The notes beneath the pieces are model-generated. The model was given only the letters and a program-made list of their open reading frames with translations, searched no databases and was not told where the DNA came from. This document shows positions 18,571-28,600 of a stretch of 64,000 nucleotides of DNA, in pieces (position 1 is the first letter of the stretch; each line of letters starts with the position of its first letter). Source of the DNA: Zobellia uliginosa (GTDB lineage: Bacteria; Bacteroidota; Bacteroidia; Flavobacteriales; Flavobacteriaceae); contig NZ_FTOB01000001.1 of NCBI RefSeq assembly GCF_900156625.1, forward strand, positions 1,054,001 through 1,118,000, written 5' to 3'. Position numbers and translations under genes: made by a program.

Positions 18571-19686
18571 ATTAAAAATTTAACCTTTTCTAGATCAGTA
18601 AGCTCTGATTTTTCCAAAACGCTGAAAGTTCGTGTTTCGGAATATTTTAAAAGCACAGAAAAAAGTAGATACGGCAATACACCTATGGTTTTTAAAACCG
18701 CTATTATGTTGTTGTTGTTCTTCACGCCATTATCAATCATCATTTTCTCATCGATAACCAGTGTTCCATTACTGTTCGGTCTTTATATTCTGAGCGGCCT
18801 AGGTATGGCCGGTATCGGTATGGGAGTAATGCACGATGCGATCCACGGCTCCTACTCAAAGAACAAGACGATTAACCGGATCATGGGCTACACCATTAAT
18901 TTAATTGGTGCGAACGACAAGGTTTGGAGGCTACAGCACAATGTGCTTCACCATAGCTTTACCAATATCGATGAGCATGACGATGATATCAATGCTCCTT
19001 TTTTCCTGAGGTTTTCCCCCCATGCAAAACGGAACAAACTACATAAGTACCAACATTATTATGCTTGGTTCTTTTACGGACTATCGACCATTTCGTGGGT
19101 TACATCAAAAGACTTTATCCGATATAAGCGATACTATAAAATGGGATTGATCAAAGATCGAAGCACCTATAGAAAAGGTATGATGAAGATTATAGCGTGG
19201 AAACTGCTGTATTATTCCTATGCCTTGGTACTGCCGATCGTTTTGACCGCTTTTGCACCTTGGACCGTAGTGTTGGCCTTTTTGGCCATGCATTTTGTAA
19301 CTGGGTTAAGCATCTCCTTGGTCTTTCAAACGGCCCACGTTTCTCCCAATGCCGCATTTCCCCTGCCGGACGAAAACGGACATTTGGAATCGGGACGCCT
19401 GGCCCACCAGTTGGAAACCACCTGTAATTTTGCACAAAAAAGTGTGCTCCTATCATGGTTGATAGGTGGCCTTACCCATCAAATAGAACATCACCTTTTT
19501 CCGAACATTTCGCATGTACATTACCGGAAAATAGCACCGATCGTTAAACGGACCGCAGAAGAGTTCGGACTGCCCTATCATTCCAATGGCTCTTTTGTTT
19601 CTGCCGTCTCTAAACATTTTCAAATGCTCCGAGACCTGGGGCGTATGGATATGCTTCCTATCGAAGCAATTCCCACAAATCAATAA
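18571..19686 (+). CDS. Membrane fatty acid desaturase (acyl-lipid/acyl-CoA type)
   Basis: The three His boxes of membrane desaturases are present: HDAIHGS, HNVLHHSFTN and HQIEHHLFPN. The first ATG of the long frame is at 18685 (333 residues), but it falls inside what should be conserved N-terminal sequence. The same frame is open upstream and encodes KNLTFSRSVSSDFSKTLKVR, as expected for flavobacterial desaturases. It begins after a stop at 18553 with no ATG, GTG or TTG; the best candidate is ATT at 18571. Either a rare start is used or ATG mutated to ATT. The enzyme introduces double bonds into acyl chains; with the helicase and cold-shock genes downstream it suits membrane adaptation to cold. 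Confidence 0.8.
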   Translation: MKNLTFSRSVSSDFSKTLKVRVSEYFKSTEKSRYGNTPMVFKTAIMLLLFFTPLSIIIFSSITSVPLLFGLYILSGLGMAGIGMGVMHDAIHGSYSKNKTINRIMGYTINLIGANDKVWRLQHNVLHHSFTNIDEHDDDINAPFFLRFSPHAKRNKLHKYQHYYAWFFYGLSTISWVTSKDFIRYKRYYKMGLIKDRSTYRKGMMKIIAWKLLYYSYALVLPIVLTAFAPWTVVLAFLAMHFVTGLSISLVFQTAHVSPNAAFPLPDENGHLESGRLAHQLETTCNFAQKSVLLSWLIGGLTHQIEHHLFPNISHVHYRKIAPIVKRTAEEFGLPYHSNGSFVSAVSKHFQMLRDLGRMDMLPIEAIPTNQ

Positions 19687-19695
19687 AATACAAGA

Positions 19696-20853
19696 ATGAA
19701 TTATAAAAAGAATAAGTTCCGGACGAAAACGTCCGGAAGAAGGCCGGCCTCTACCTTAAACCCAGAATTGCTGGTCAAGAAATCAACAGGGGTTTCAGTA
19801 ACACCTTTTGAGTCGGAACGTAGTTTCGACCAGTTGGAACTGCATCGTACACTGTTGAAAAACATAGAGGAAAAGGGATATAAAAGCCCTACCGAAATAC
19901 AAGAAAAGTGCATTGATCCATTGATGTCGGGCAAAGACCTCATAGGTATTGCCGCCACCGGTACGGGTAAAACGGCCGCTTTTCTAATTCCCATGGTGCA
20001 GCAAATGCTCGCCTCTAAGGGTATCACCGGATTGGTGGTCGTGCCTACCAGGGAATTGGCACAACAGGTGTACAGCGAATTTAAATCGTTGACCAAGGGT
20101 ACCGCTTTGTCGGCTGCCTGTTTTATAGGAGGAACCAGCGTGAACAAAGACAGTTCGCTGGCCAGAAGAAATCGAAGCCTGATCGTAGGTACCCCGGGAA
20201 GGTTGAACGACCTGATCGATAGGAAAGCCCTAAACACCCGAGCACGTTCCGTTTTGGTCTTGGATGAATTTGATAGAATGCTCGATATGGGCTTTATCAA
20301 AGACATCAGGAAGATTGTATCGGGAATGCACGGCAGAAGGCAGACCATGCTCTTTTCGGCTACCGTAGACCCGTCACAAGAAAGGGTGATCAATGAAATT
20401 ATTGGAGACCCCTTACGGATCAGTGTGTCTAGCGGCACGAAATCTAGCGACAATGTTGATCAAAGTATCATCAGGGTCGGTAGGGACGAGAATAAGTTCG
20501 AAGTCCTTTTTAACCTTGTCAACGAGCCCTCTTTCAAAAAGGTACTGTTGTTCGCGGAAACCAAAAGAGGAGTAGATAAATTAAGTAAGCAGCTTATGCA
20601 ATCAGGGATTCGGTCTGACGTGATCCATGGCAACAAATCACAGAACTACCGATCTAGGGCCATTGAGTTGTTCAAATCGGGTAAAACCAAAATATTGGTG
20701 GCAACGGATGTTGCGGCCAGGGGAATTGACATAAAGGGGGTAACCCATGTCATCAATTACCAATTGCCCCAAACCATGGATAGCTATATCCATAGAATAG
20801 GTAGGACCGGCCGGGCAGAGCGCACGGGAACGGCCTACACGTTCGTCAATTAA
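19696..20853 (+). CDS. DEAD-box ATP-dependent RNA helicase
   Basis: This 385-residue protein has the full helicase core: Q motif region (YKSPTEIQEKCI), motif I ATGTGKT, Ia PTRELA, Ib GTPGRL, motif II DEFD, III SAT, V ATDVAARGID and VI HRIGRTGR. Motif II reads DEFD rather than DEAD. A basic N-terminal tail (KNKFRTKTSGRRP) and lack of a long C-terminal extension resemble compact RhlE-type enzymes. It starts 10 bases after the desaturase stop and lies 25 bases before a cold-shock gene, so the three are likely co-transcribed. A role in unwinding RNA at low temperature is inferred. Confidence 0.93.
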   Translation: MNYKKNKFRTKTSGRRPASTLNPELLVKKSTGVSVTPFESERSFDQLELHRTLLKNIEEKGYKSPTEIQEKCIDPLMSGKDLIGIAATGTGKTAAFLIPMVQQMLASKGITGLVVVPTRELAQQVYSEFKSLTKGTALSAACFIGGTSVNKDSSLARRNRSLIVGTPGRLNDLIDRKALNTRARSVLVLDEFDRMLDMGFIKDIRKIVSGMHGRRQTMLFSATVDPSQERVINEIIGDPLRISVSSGTKSSDNVDQSIIRVGRDENKFEVLFNLVNEPSFKKVLLFAETKRGVDKLSKQLMQSGIRSDVIHGNKSQNYRSRAIELFKSGKTKILVATDVAARGIDIKGVTHVINYQLPQTMDSYIHRIGRTGRAERTGTAYTFVN

Positions 20854-20878
20854 TAAACATTAAATAAATAATATAATA

Positions 20879-21070
20879 ATGAAAGAAGGAACAGTAAAAT
20901 TTTTTAATGATGCGAAAGGATTCGGTTTTATAACACCGGCCAATTCGGATCAAGACATTTTCGTACACGCATCGGGTCTAATCGATGAGATACGTGAAAA
21001 TGACCAAGTTCAATTTGAAACGGAACAAGGTAAAAAAGGCTTAAACGCCTTTAATGTTGAAGTGATTTAA
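20879..21070 (+). CDS. cspA: Cold-shock domain protein
   Basis: This 63-residue CspA-like protein has RNP1 (KGFGFI) and RNP2 (DIFVHAS) on a five-stranded OB fold, starting MKEGTVKFFNDAKGFGF. It binds single-stranded RNA or DNA and acts as an RNA chaperone. It is preceded by an A/T-rich leader and followed by a strong terminator, and it sits 25 bases after the helicase gene. Confidence 0.93.
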   Translation: MKEGTVKFFNDAKGFGFITPANSDQDIFVHASGLIDEIRENDQVQFETEQGKKGLNAFNVEVI

Positions 21071-21095
21071 CATTTTAAAGAAATAGATTGTTGAG

Positions 21096-21129
21096 AAGCG
21101 GCTCTTTTTAAGAAAGGGGCCGCTTTTTT
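21096..21129 (+). terminator. Terminator of the desaturase-helicase-csp unit
   Basis: A 7-base stem (AAGCGGC at 21096-21102 with GCCGCTT at 21119-21125) with further weak pairing inside is followed by a run of T's. It starts 25 bases after the cold-shock gene stop. Confidence 0.85.
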
Positions 21130-21213
21130 ATGACTATGTCCGTGGCACAAACCATGTATGCATCGGAGGATGTGTCAACGACAGAATGGACTATGGGTCA
21201 AACCTGTAATTTA

Positions 21214-21248
21214 ATGTTCAATATATCGTGACGCTATTTATTGAACAT
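21214..21248. promoter_or_regulatory. Candidate operator: 10-base inverted repeat
   Basis: ATGTTCAATA at 21214-21223 is exactly mirrored by TATTGAACAT at 21239-21248 across a 15-base spacer. It lies about 50 bases upstream of the broken dehydrogenase gene. Arms and spacing suit a dimeric regulator such as the AraC-type protein whose remains follow. It may be an orphan site left after loss of the regulated genes. Confidence 0.4.
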
Positions 21249-21299
21249 ATGAGTAGGTTAAAGTTTTTACATTACACTGTAAATATTGATACCTAAAGA

Positions 21300-21698
21300 A
21301 TGGATTTTAATCTAAAGAGACTAACTTTTTTAAGTCTAGGCTCGATATTGTTATTTGGTTCCTGTGGCGAAATAAAGAACAAGCCCGATGGTATGGCTGA
21401 AGCTAAAGCCAAGGAATGGGAGGAGCTGGTGAAGAAACATACGGATACCTCCGTAAAGGTTTTTGGGCATTATGCTGCCGTCAAGTTGCCGATAGACAAG
21501 GGTGTTCCCTTGTGGAACCCCACTAATGTGGCTATTGGTCCCGATGGTGTTATGTATGCCGCTAATTACACGGGTGAAATCTATTCGCTTCAAGATACCG
21601 ATGGTGATGGCTTGGAAGACGAGGCAAAATTGTTCTGTGATGTAAAGGATGATGGGTTGCGATATCCCACATCCATGATATTTAAGGAAAACAAGTGA
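21300..21698 (+). pseudogene. 5' fragment of a secreted sugar/membrane-bound dehydrogenase-type lipoprotein
   Basis: The 132 residues start with a lipoprotein signal (LLFGSC) and continue as the N-terminal blades of a PQQ/sorbosone-dehydrogenase-type beta-propeller (LWNPTNVAIGPDGVMYAAN, YSLQDTDGDGLEDEAKLF, DGLRYPTSMIFK). Intact relatives are several hundred residues long, so most of the propeller is missing. The sequence breaks off in mid-blade at about 21690, where an AraC gene fragment begins in another frame. Confidence 0.65.
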
Positions 21699-22200
21699 GG
21701 TTCTAAATGTTTGCTTCACTGAAATCGGAAAATGTATAGAAGAATCAAAAACTGAAGGTCAGATTCCACATTCAAAGCTTACCATACTGATAAACCAGTT
21801 GTTGTTGCAAATGCTCGATCTGTTCAGAAAGGGCCAAGTGGAATTGGATGAATCCTTGATCGTTAACCTTCGAACGGTAGAAATATTCTTAGACCACCTT
21901 CGGACAGATTTCGAGAGGCATTGGACCTTGGATGAAATGGCTGGACATTGCGGTATGGATATAACTAGCCTGACAAAGTATTGTAAACAGCTTTCAAATT
22001 TGACCCCGATTAATTATCTCATTAAAATAAGGCTTGAAGCGGCTGCAAAAATGCTGCTCGATGATGAAGATAAGGGGGTTGGGGAAATAAGTTATGACTG
22101 TGGTTTTTCGAGTAGCCAATACTTTGCGACTCGGTTTAGAAAGCAGTACGCCGTTTCACCGAAAGATTATCGGGCAAATTTACTGCTTGCCAAAAAGTAG
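21690..22200 (+). pseudogene. 3' fragment of an AraC-family regulator
   Basis: An open frame without a proper start runs from about 21690 (SEVLNVCFTEIGKCIEESK) to the stop at 22200. It encodes the linker and complete HTH domain of an AraC-type regulator (WTLDEMAGHCGMDITSLTKY, GVGEISYDCGFSSSQYFATR, YAVSPKDYR). The cupin sensory half is missing. The first ATG is at 21799, so a 133-residue DNA-binding fragment could still be made. It joins directly to the dehydrogenase fragment, consistent with one deletion removing the 3' end of one gene and the 5' end of the other. Confidence 0.65.
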
Positions 22201-22375
22201 TTGTAAGCTATAATTCCTCAAAATATCACTAATACTAGTTTATGCTTAGGTCATTCGTATGCGTCGCATCTGCTCCTAGAACAGGTCGAGCGATATGGGT
22301 ATGAACGGATACATGGAAGGATGCAACTAAGATTTCGTAATCGTATGGATATAGTTATACAAAAATTTTCAAGGT

Positions 22376-25300
22376 TCAATTCTTTTTAACAAAGGCCTTT
22401 AATGTGGAAGAATTGGAACTCACCAATAGTATAGGGCGGCCCGAGGCCCCTGTGATAATTTCAATGTCACGGGCATCGTCATCTACAAAAAATCCGCTTA
22501 TATTTCCTTTGATGGGAGCAAATGTCCCTTTCCCATCTCCCATTAAAGAAAGTCCGATCGAGGCATCATGGTTGCCCACAGACGCATCATAGCTATAGTC
22601 GTTACCTGCAAGAAGAACATCTAAGTTGCCGTCCGCATCAATATCCGTGACCTGAATGGTTTGTACCGGGGCAAGTTGGGCTTCAATGGGCAACGCGCTC
22701 AACTTGAATCTTCCCTTGCCCAAGTTCTCTATATAGGCGCTTTCAAAAGTTTGACTCTTGACCACATAGGCATTTTCTATTTCTTCGGGAAGAAAGGCTT
22801 CTTCAAAAGTGACGTTGGAATACGATTCAAATGTTGTAAATCGGCCCTTCATTGCCGGAATTTGTCCGATTATGGCATCCCTAGGGGGCGCGGGGTAGTT
22901 CTTTCCCTTAATGTAGTAGCACATAACGGGGTCAAGGGTGCCGTTCTTGTCGTAATCATTAGTGTAGATGCATAAGGGTTCCTTGACGGAGGCCTTGTAC
23001 TTGCTGTTTAAGCCTAGGTTTCCGGCTATGTAGTCTATATCCCCATCATTATCGAAATCTCCTTGGGCAAGGCTGTTCCACCAACCGTAAGATTCTGCCA
23101 AACCTGCGTTCTCGGTTTCTTCGGAAAAAGTGGTGCCCTTGTTTTTGAAGATTCGAATGGGCATAAATTCGCCTGTAATTACCAAGTCTAAGAGGCCATC
23201 CTTATCCATATCTGTCCACAGCGCGGCGGTAACCATTCCGGCTTCCTGTAATGGGGCACACATGCTAGGGGTGACATCGGTGAATGTCCCGTTGTCGTTT
23301 CTTAAGATAAAGCTCTTTGCGGGCATAGGGTATTCTCCGGGAACGAGTCTTCCTCCTACGAATATGTCAAGGTCGCCATCGGCATCATAATCGCCTGTTG
23401 CCACTGGCCCCCCGGAAGTTGTTATTTGGGGAAGGGCATCGGGGCTGAGCTCAAAATTTCCCAAGCCGTCGTTTGTGTAGAGTCGGTCTTGATAGAGGCT
23501 ATTGTTTTTCGGGAATTCAGAACCCCCGCTTACAACGTATAGGTCTAGGTCGCCATCACCATCGGCATCAAAAAACAAGGCATCCGTATCTTCGTTTGCT
23601 ATTTCCGAGCCTAAGGGCCGTTGGCTAAAGCTTCCGTCTTGCTCTTGAACAAAGAACAAGCCGCTGTGCCCTTTTGATCCCCCCATGTAAAAATCCTCTA
23701 AATTATCGCCATTGATATCCCCAACGGCAAGTTTGGGCCCCAATCGGGAGTGCATATGGGGTAGGAGCGGCTGTTTGTTAAAGTCGATATAATTGTTCTC
23801 CTTGTGCTCTACCGCAATGCCCATTTCTTCGGCAATATCGGCAAACAATTGGGGAGGCTGTGGAGTGCTTGTATCTGTGGACGTTTTTGCGTTTTTGTAG
23901 TCCAGAACAAGTAATGTGTCGCTCTTGATATTGCGCAATATCTGTATTTTTCTATCGGGCCAGGTAATCTTAAGGCTGTCGATCGCGGGGAATTGTGCAA
24001 GTCCGAAATGAATATTGTGGTCGATGCTCGAGGCATATCCTCTTGTGAGGAAGTGCTCGTAATACTGCGAAGCACCTTTTGTGAACAAGCTGATTTTTGC
24101 ACCTATGCCATCTTGGTTTTTATCGCTTCCTTTTAACCGTAATTTGAGATAGTGCTTGTTCTCTGTTCGGTCTATGTTGTTTCTAAGGATGCTGGCTTTT
24201 TCATTGATATTGTTGATTACCAGATCTAGGTCTCCGTCGTTGTCAAGGTCGACATAAGCGGCCCCGTTCGAAAGACTGGGTTCGACGGCCGCCCATTCCT
24301 TTGAAGTATTGGTAAAGGTCAGGTCTCCGTTGTTTTTGAAGAAATAGTTAGGAATGGCGGCACTTGGCAATTCTTTTATTTCTTTGATTTTGCTCTCTTT
24401 TTTCGCCGTTTCCGTACCAAAAAAAGTAGAGCTTTGCTGTTGGTAATTGATATAGTCTAAATTGCCCACGTCTCTTCTGAACCCGTTCGTGATAAATACA
24501 TCCCTAGTTCCGTTGTTGTCGTAATCGGCCAATAGAACGCTCCAGCTCCAGTCCGTACTGCTAATACCGGCCAAGTATGATATTTCGCTAAAGGAGTCGT
24601 TGCCGTTGTTTATCTGCAGGGTATTGCGGGTGTATTGTTCCTTATAGCCCTTTCTTTTGAGCATGTTGAATTTGTCGTAGCTGACCGACGGAATAAGGTT
24701 TTTAAGTCTTTTGTTTTCTTCCGGAAGCATATCCAAGACTACGATATCGGTTTTGCCATCGTTATTGACGTCGGAAATATCATTGCCCATACCGGCAAAG
24801 CTGGTGTGTTTTAATTGTTCTTGAGATTGGTCTGCGAACGTGCCGTCCCCATTGTTGATGTACATAACATCATTGGTCAAAAAATCATTTGAGATATAGA
24901 CATCGGGCCATCCGTCATTATTTAGGTCACTGATGCCAAGTCCTAAGCTATATCCTTCAATGCGAATTCCAGATTCATAGGAAACATCGGTAAAAGTACC
25001 ATCTCCATTGTTTCTGTAGAGTTTGTCCGTACTAGGGGCTTGTCCGTCCAAGAGTTTGGGCCGTACGGAATTTACGTTAGACATGGTGTAATTCACCGGA
25101 TTGATGATCAAGAACAAATCCAAATCGCCGTCTAGGTCATAATCGAAAAAAGCGGATTGTGTGACTTGGGAGGTATCTGCAATACCATAGGCCTGGGCCT
25201 GTTCTGTAAATGTATTGTCCTTGTTGTTGATGTATAATAGATTGGCCCGGTTTTTTGGCACGTCGGAACCGGAGACGTTAACGTAAATATCTGACCATCC

Positions 25301-25666
25301 GTCTTGATTTATATCTATTATGTTTACGCCCGTACACCAGCTGGAATTTTCTAGGCCGGCACTTTTGGTAATGTCCTCGAATACAAAATCGCCTTTGTTC
25401 AGATAGAGTTTGTTCGACACGATATTTCCCGAAAAAAAGAGGTCGGGTAGTCCGTCGTTATTGAAATCTCCGATTCCTACGCCCCCACCCGTATAAACGT
25501 TCATAAAATTGAACATGTTGTGGGTGTCGTCTTCCTCAATTTCATTGGAGAAATCGACTTGACTATGGGAGGCGGCTATTGGGGTAAAGAGCTGGTCGGG
25601 GTTTTCTTTACAAGAAAATTGGGCGAAACCAACTAGTGTCAATAAAAATAAAAGTTTACTCCTCAT
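22376..25666 (-). CDS. Large FG-GAP/VCBS repeat lipoprotein with ASPIC/UnbV domain
   Basis: This 1096-residue protein has a lipoprotein signal (LVGFAQFSC, Cys about 19) and many FG-GAP/VCBS calcium-binding repeats of the DxNxDGxxD type (GDFNNDGLPD, DYDLDGDLD, DINGDNLED). A central ASPIC/UnbV domain (about 515-600: GIGAKISLF, GYASSIDHNIHFGL, LKITWPDRK) separates two propeller-like halves. Such proteins sit on the surface of Bacteroidota and usually neighbour SusC/SusD loci, where they may bind glycans. The start overlaps the stop of the upstream paralogue by 11 bases. Confidence 0.9.
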   Translation of the reverse strand: MRSKLLFLLTLVGFAQFSCKENPDQLFTPIAASHSQVDFSNEIEEDDTHNMFNFMNVYTGGGVGIGDFNNDGLPDLFFSGNIVSNKLYLNKGDFVFEDITKSAGLENSSWCTGVNIIDINQDGWSDIYVNVSGSDVPKNRANLLYINNKDNTFTEQAQAYGIADTSQVTQSAFFDYDLDGDLDLFLIINPVNYTMSNVNSVRPKLLDGQAPSTDKLYRNNGDGTFTDVSYESGIRIEGYSLGLGISDLNNDGWPDVYISNDFLTNDVMYINNGDGTFADQSQEQLKHTSFAGMGNDISDVNNDGKTDIVVLDMLPEENKRLKNLIPSVSYDKFNMLKRKGYKEQYTRNTLQINNGNDSFSEISYLAGISSTDWSWSVLLADYDNNGTRDVFITNGFRRDVGNLDYINYQQQSSTFFGTETAKKESKIKEIKELPSAAIPNYFFKNNGDLTFTNTSKEWAAVEPSLSNGAAYVDLDNDGDLDLVINNINEKASILRNNIDRTENKHYLKLRLKGSDKNQDGIGAKISLFTKGASQYYEHFLTRGYASSIDHNIHFGLAQFPAIDSLKITWPDRKIQILRNIKSDTLLVLDYKNAKTSTDTSTPQPPQLFADIAEEMGIAVEHKENNYIDFNKQPLLPHMHSRLGPKLAVGDINGDNLEDFYMGGSKGHSGLFFVQEQDGSFSQRPLGSEIANEDTDALFFDADGDGDLDLYVVSGGSEFPKNNSLYQDRLYTNDGLGNFELSPDALPQITTSGGPVATGDYDADGDLDIFVGGRLVPGEYPMPAKSFILRNDNGTFTDVTPSMCAPLQEAGMVTAALWTDMDKDGLLDLVITGEFMPIRIFKNKGTTFSEETENAGLAESYGWWNSLAQGDFDNDGDIDYIAGNLGLNSKYKASVKEPLCIYTNDYDKNGTLDPVMCYYIKGKNYPAPPRDAIIGQIPAMKGRFTTFESYSNVTFEEAFLPEEIENAYVVKSQTFESAYIENLGKGRFKLSALPIEAQLAPVQTIQVTDIDADGNLDVLLAGNDYSYDASVGNHDASIGLSLMGDGKGTFAPIKGNISGFFVDDDARDIEIITGASGRPILLVSSNSSTLKAFVKKN

Positions 25667-28600
25667 GGCTTATTTTTATTTGTCTCATTTGTCCGAGGAA
25701 AGAGAAGATTTCTACGGTCTCCGTGGTTTTTGGGTCTATTTTTAGGCTTCGTGATGTCTGGCTTAAGTAAGAGTTTCCGTAATGGAATTCTTGCTTATAC
25801 GGACTCCCATTTTTTGGATGGATAATGGCATAAGCCTCGTTTGGGGCGATTGGGATCGTTTCTTTTTGGGAAGCGTAGGTATAGGCTTTTACCGGGCCGA
25901 GGTTTTGGCTTGCCACGACTACGGGCTCGCCGTTAGCGGATTGAAGTTGAACGATAGCTTTGGCGTCACCGTCAATTTTTAATCCGCTTTCCGAAGTATT
26001 GACCGCTTTGAAATTACCTTCTCCATCACCTAACAGACAAAGACCAGAGAAGGCATCATAGGCCCCTGTTAGGGCTTCAACGGAGTGCATATTCCCTACT
26101 AAAAGCAGGTCTGGGTTGTTGTCGTTATTGTAATCTTGGACTTCCATTCCGAAAATGGGTGCAAACTGTGCTTCTAGGGGAAGGGGAGTTGTTTTGAATT
26201 TGCCGTTTCCTAGGTTTTCAAGGTATGCGCTGCTGAACATTTCGGCCTTGAGGGTATAGGTGTCTTTTAGTTCTTCTTCTGAAAAGGCTTGGTCGAAAGG
26301 TGTATTGGCATACGATTCAAAGGTTCTGAAACGGGCTTTCATTGCATTTATTTGACTGCTTAAGACATCCCTGGCGTGTATGATCTGCTCTTGACCTTGA
26401 AGGAAGGTGGTCGTTATGGGGTCAATGGCCCCATTTTTATCAAAGTCTTTGGCGTATATGGTCATCGGTTCTTCAGGACTCACCTTGTAGCAGCTGTTCA
26501 GGCCTAGGTTTCCCAGTATATAGTCCGTATCCCCATCCATGTCAAAATCGGCGGATGCAATACTGTTCCACCAACCGTTGGCATTTTTAATTCCGGTATG
26601 CTTTGAAACATCGTTGAATACCCCTTTTTCGTTTTTCAGGAATATAGGCGACATGTATTCGCCGACGAGGATAAGGTCGATAAAGCTATCGTTGTCGAAA
26701 TCGGTGAAAAGGGCATCGCTTAACATGCCTAATTCTCCGTTGCCCTGGAGGACGGTTTGGGTGGCGTCAACAAAGCTTCCGTTTTCATTTACCAAAAGAT
26801 AGCTTTTGGGAGATAGGGGGTAAGAGCCGTCGATGTATCTTCCTCCAATGAACAGGTCTATATCGCCATCTTTGTCAAAATCGGCCGCCCTGATAAAGGA
26901 GCCGGAGTTCGGTCTTGTAAAGAGAGTGCTTTCCGAAAATACCCCGTTACCATCGTTCGTGTATAGTCTGTCGGTATAGTCGTTAGAGGTATTGGGGGTG
27001 CGTTCTCCCCCGCTAATGACCAAAAGGTCTAAATCGTTATCATGGTCTATATCTATCAACAATGCCCCCATATCTTCATGCGATTCACCATTTTCCAGTA
27101 TTCTTTCGGTGAAGCTTCCGTTCGCTTGTTGTATGAAAAAACTCCCGTTTTGCCCTTTGCCTCCGCCAATGTAAAAGTCTTCTAAGCCATCGCCGTTAAT
27201 ATCGCCTACGGCCATGCCCGGCCCCAGCCTTGAAGTCATTTTTATTAAAGTTGGCTGTGCATTAAAGTCGATGAATTTCTTCTCTTTATGTTGGTATGTG
27301 ATACCGATATCATCGGATATTTCTTTGAATAGGTGTAGGCTGTCTTTTTGTTTATGGACTTTGACGGCCTCTGCTTCTTGGTATTTTAAAAGAAGGGATT
27401 GATTGGTTGGAACATCGGTCAAAACCTGGTAGGTGCCATTGGGCCAGGTTATTTTTAAGGAGTCTATTTTTTTTGTGGCCCCCAGGCCGAAGTGCAGCCT
27501 GTTGTCCATTGTAGATAAATAGCCCTTGACCGGGGAATAGAATTGATATTGTTTGGTGTCTTTGGTGTATAAGGTGACTTCCGAACCTATAAAATCGTCA
27601 AGTCCTTGAAGAAGGATGGAAATGTAATTGGTGCTATCCGAAACTTGATCTGTAGCGGAAATGGTCATGTTTTGATAAAGGTGTGCCTTGTCGTCAATAT
27701 TGTTCACGACCAAATCTAGATCACCGTCATTGTCAAGGTCGGCATATGCCGCACCGTTAGAATAGCTTGGGGTGTCGATTCCCCAGTCTAAAGACTTGTC
27801 TTCAAAAGTTAGGTTTCCCTTGTTTTTATAGATGTAGTTGTGAAGTTTTACCTCGGGCAAAGCTTTCAATTTTTTCAATTTTTCTTTGTGGATGGCCGTG
27901 GGGTCGCCAAAAGGCCCTTGTTGTTGTCCGTATACGATAAAGTCTAAATTGGTGACATCCCTTCTATATCCATTGGTGATAAAAATATCTTTAAAGCCGT
28001 CATTGTCAAAATCGGCAATCAAGGGAGACCAGCTCCAATCCGTAGCGCTAATACCGGAAAGCTGGCCGATTTCGCTAAAGCTGCCGTTCCCATTGTTCAA
28101 CTGGAGTGTGTTTCGTACGTATTGGGGGGTGTATCCAAAATCGGTATCAAGAACGAGCTTGTCATAGCTGAAGTAGCCAATAGTTTGTTTTAAACGCTTG
28201 TTGTCTTGGGGCATCATATCCAATACGACAATATCGGAAAGAGCATCGTTATTGATGTCTGAAATGTTCAGTCCCATTCCGTTATAGCTCTGGTGCTTCA
28301 AGTAGTCGGTAATCTTGTCGGAAAATGTGCCATCACCGTTGTTTATGTACAAAATGTCATTGGTCAAAAAATCATTGGAAACGTAGATATCTAGCCATCC
28401 GTCTTGATTGAGGTCGCAAACCGCAACCCCGAGGCCAAAGCCTTCGATGGTAATGCCGGCCTCCTTCGATATGTCGGTGAAGGTATTATCGCCATTATTG
28501 CGATAAAGTCTATCGGTACTTGGGGCCTCTCCATTGGTGATTTTTGGTCTTGAGGTATTTCGGTTGTAGGGAACCAAGGCGTTGGTCAAAAGGTATAGGT

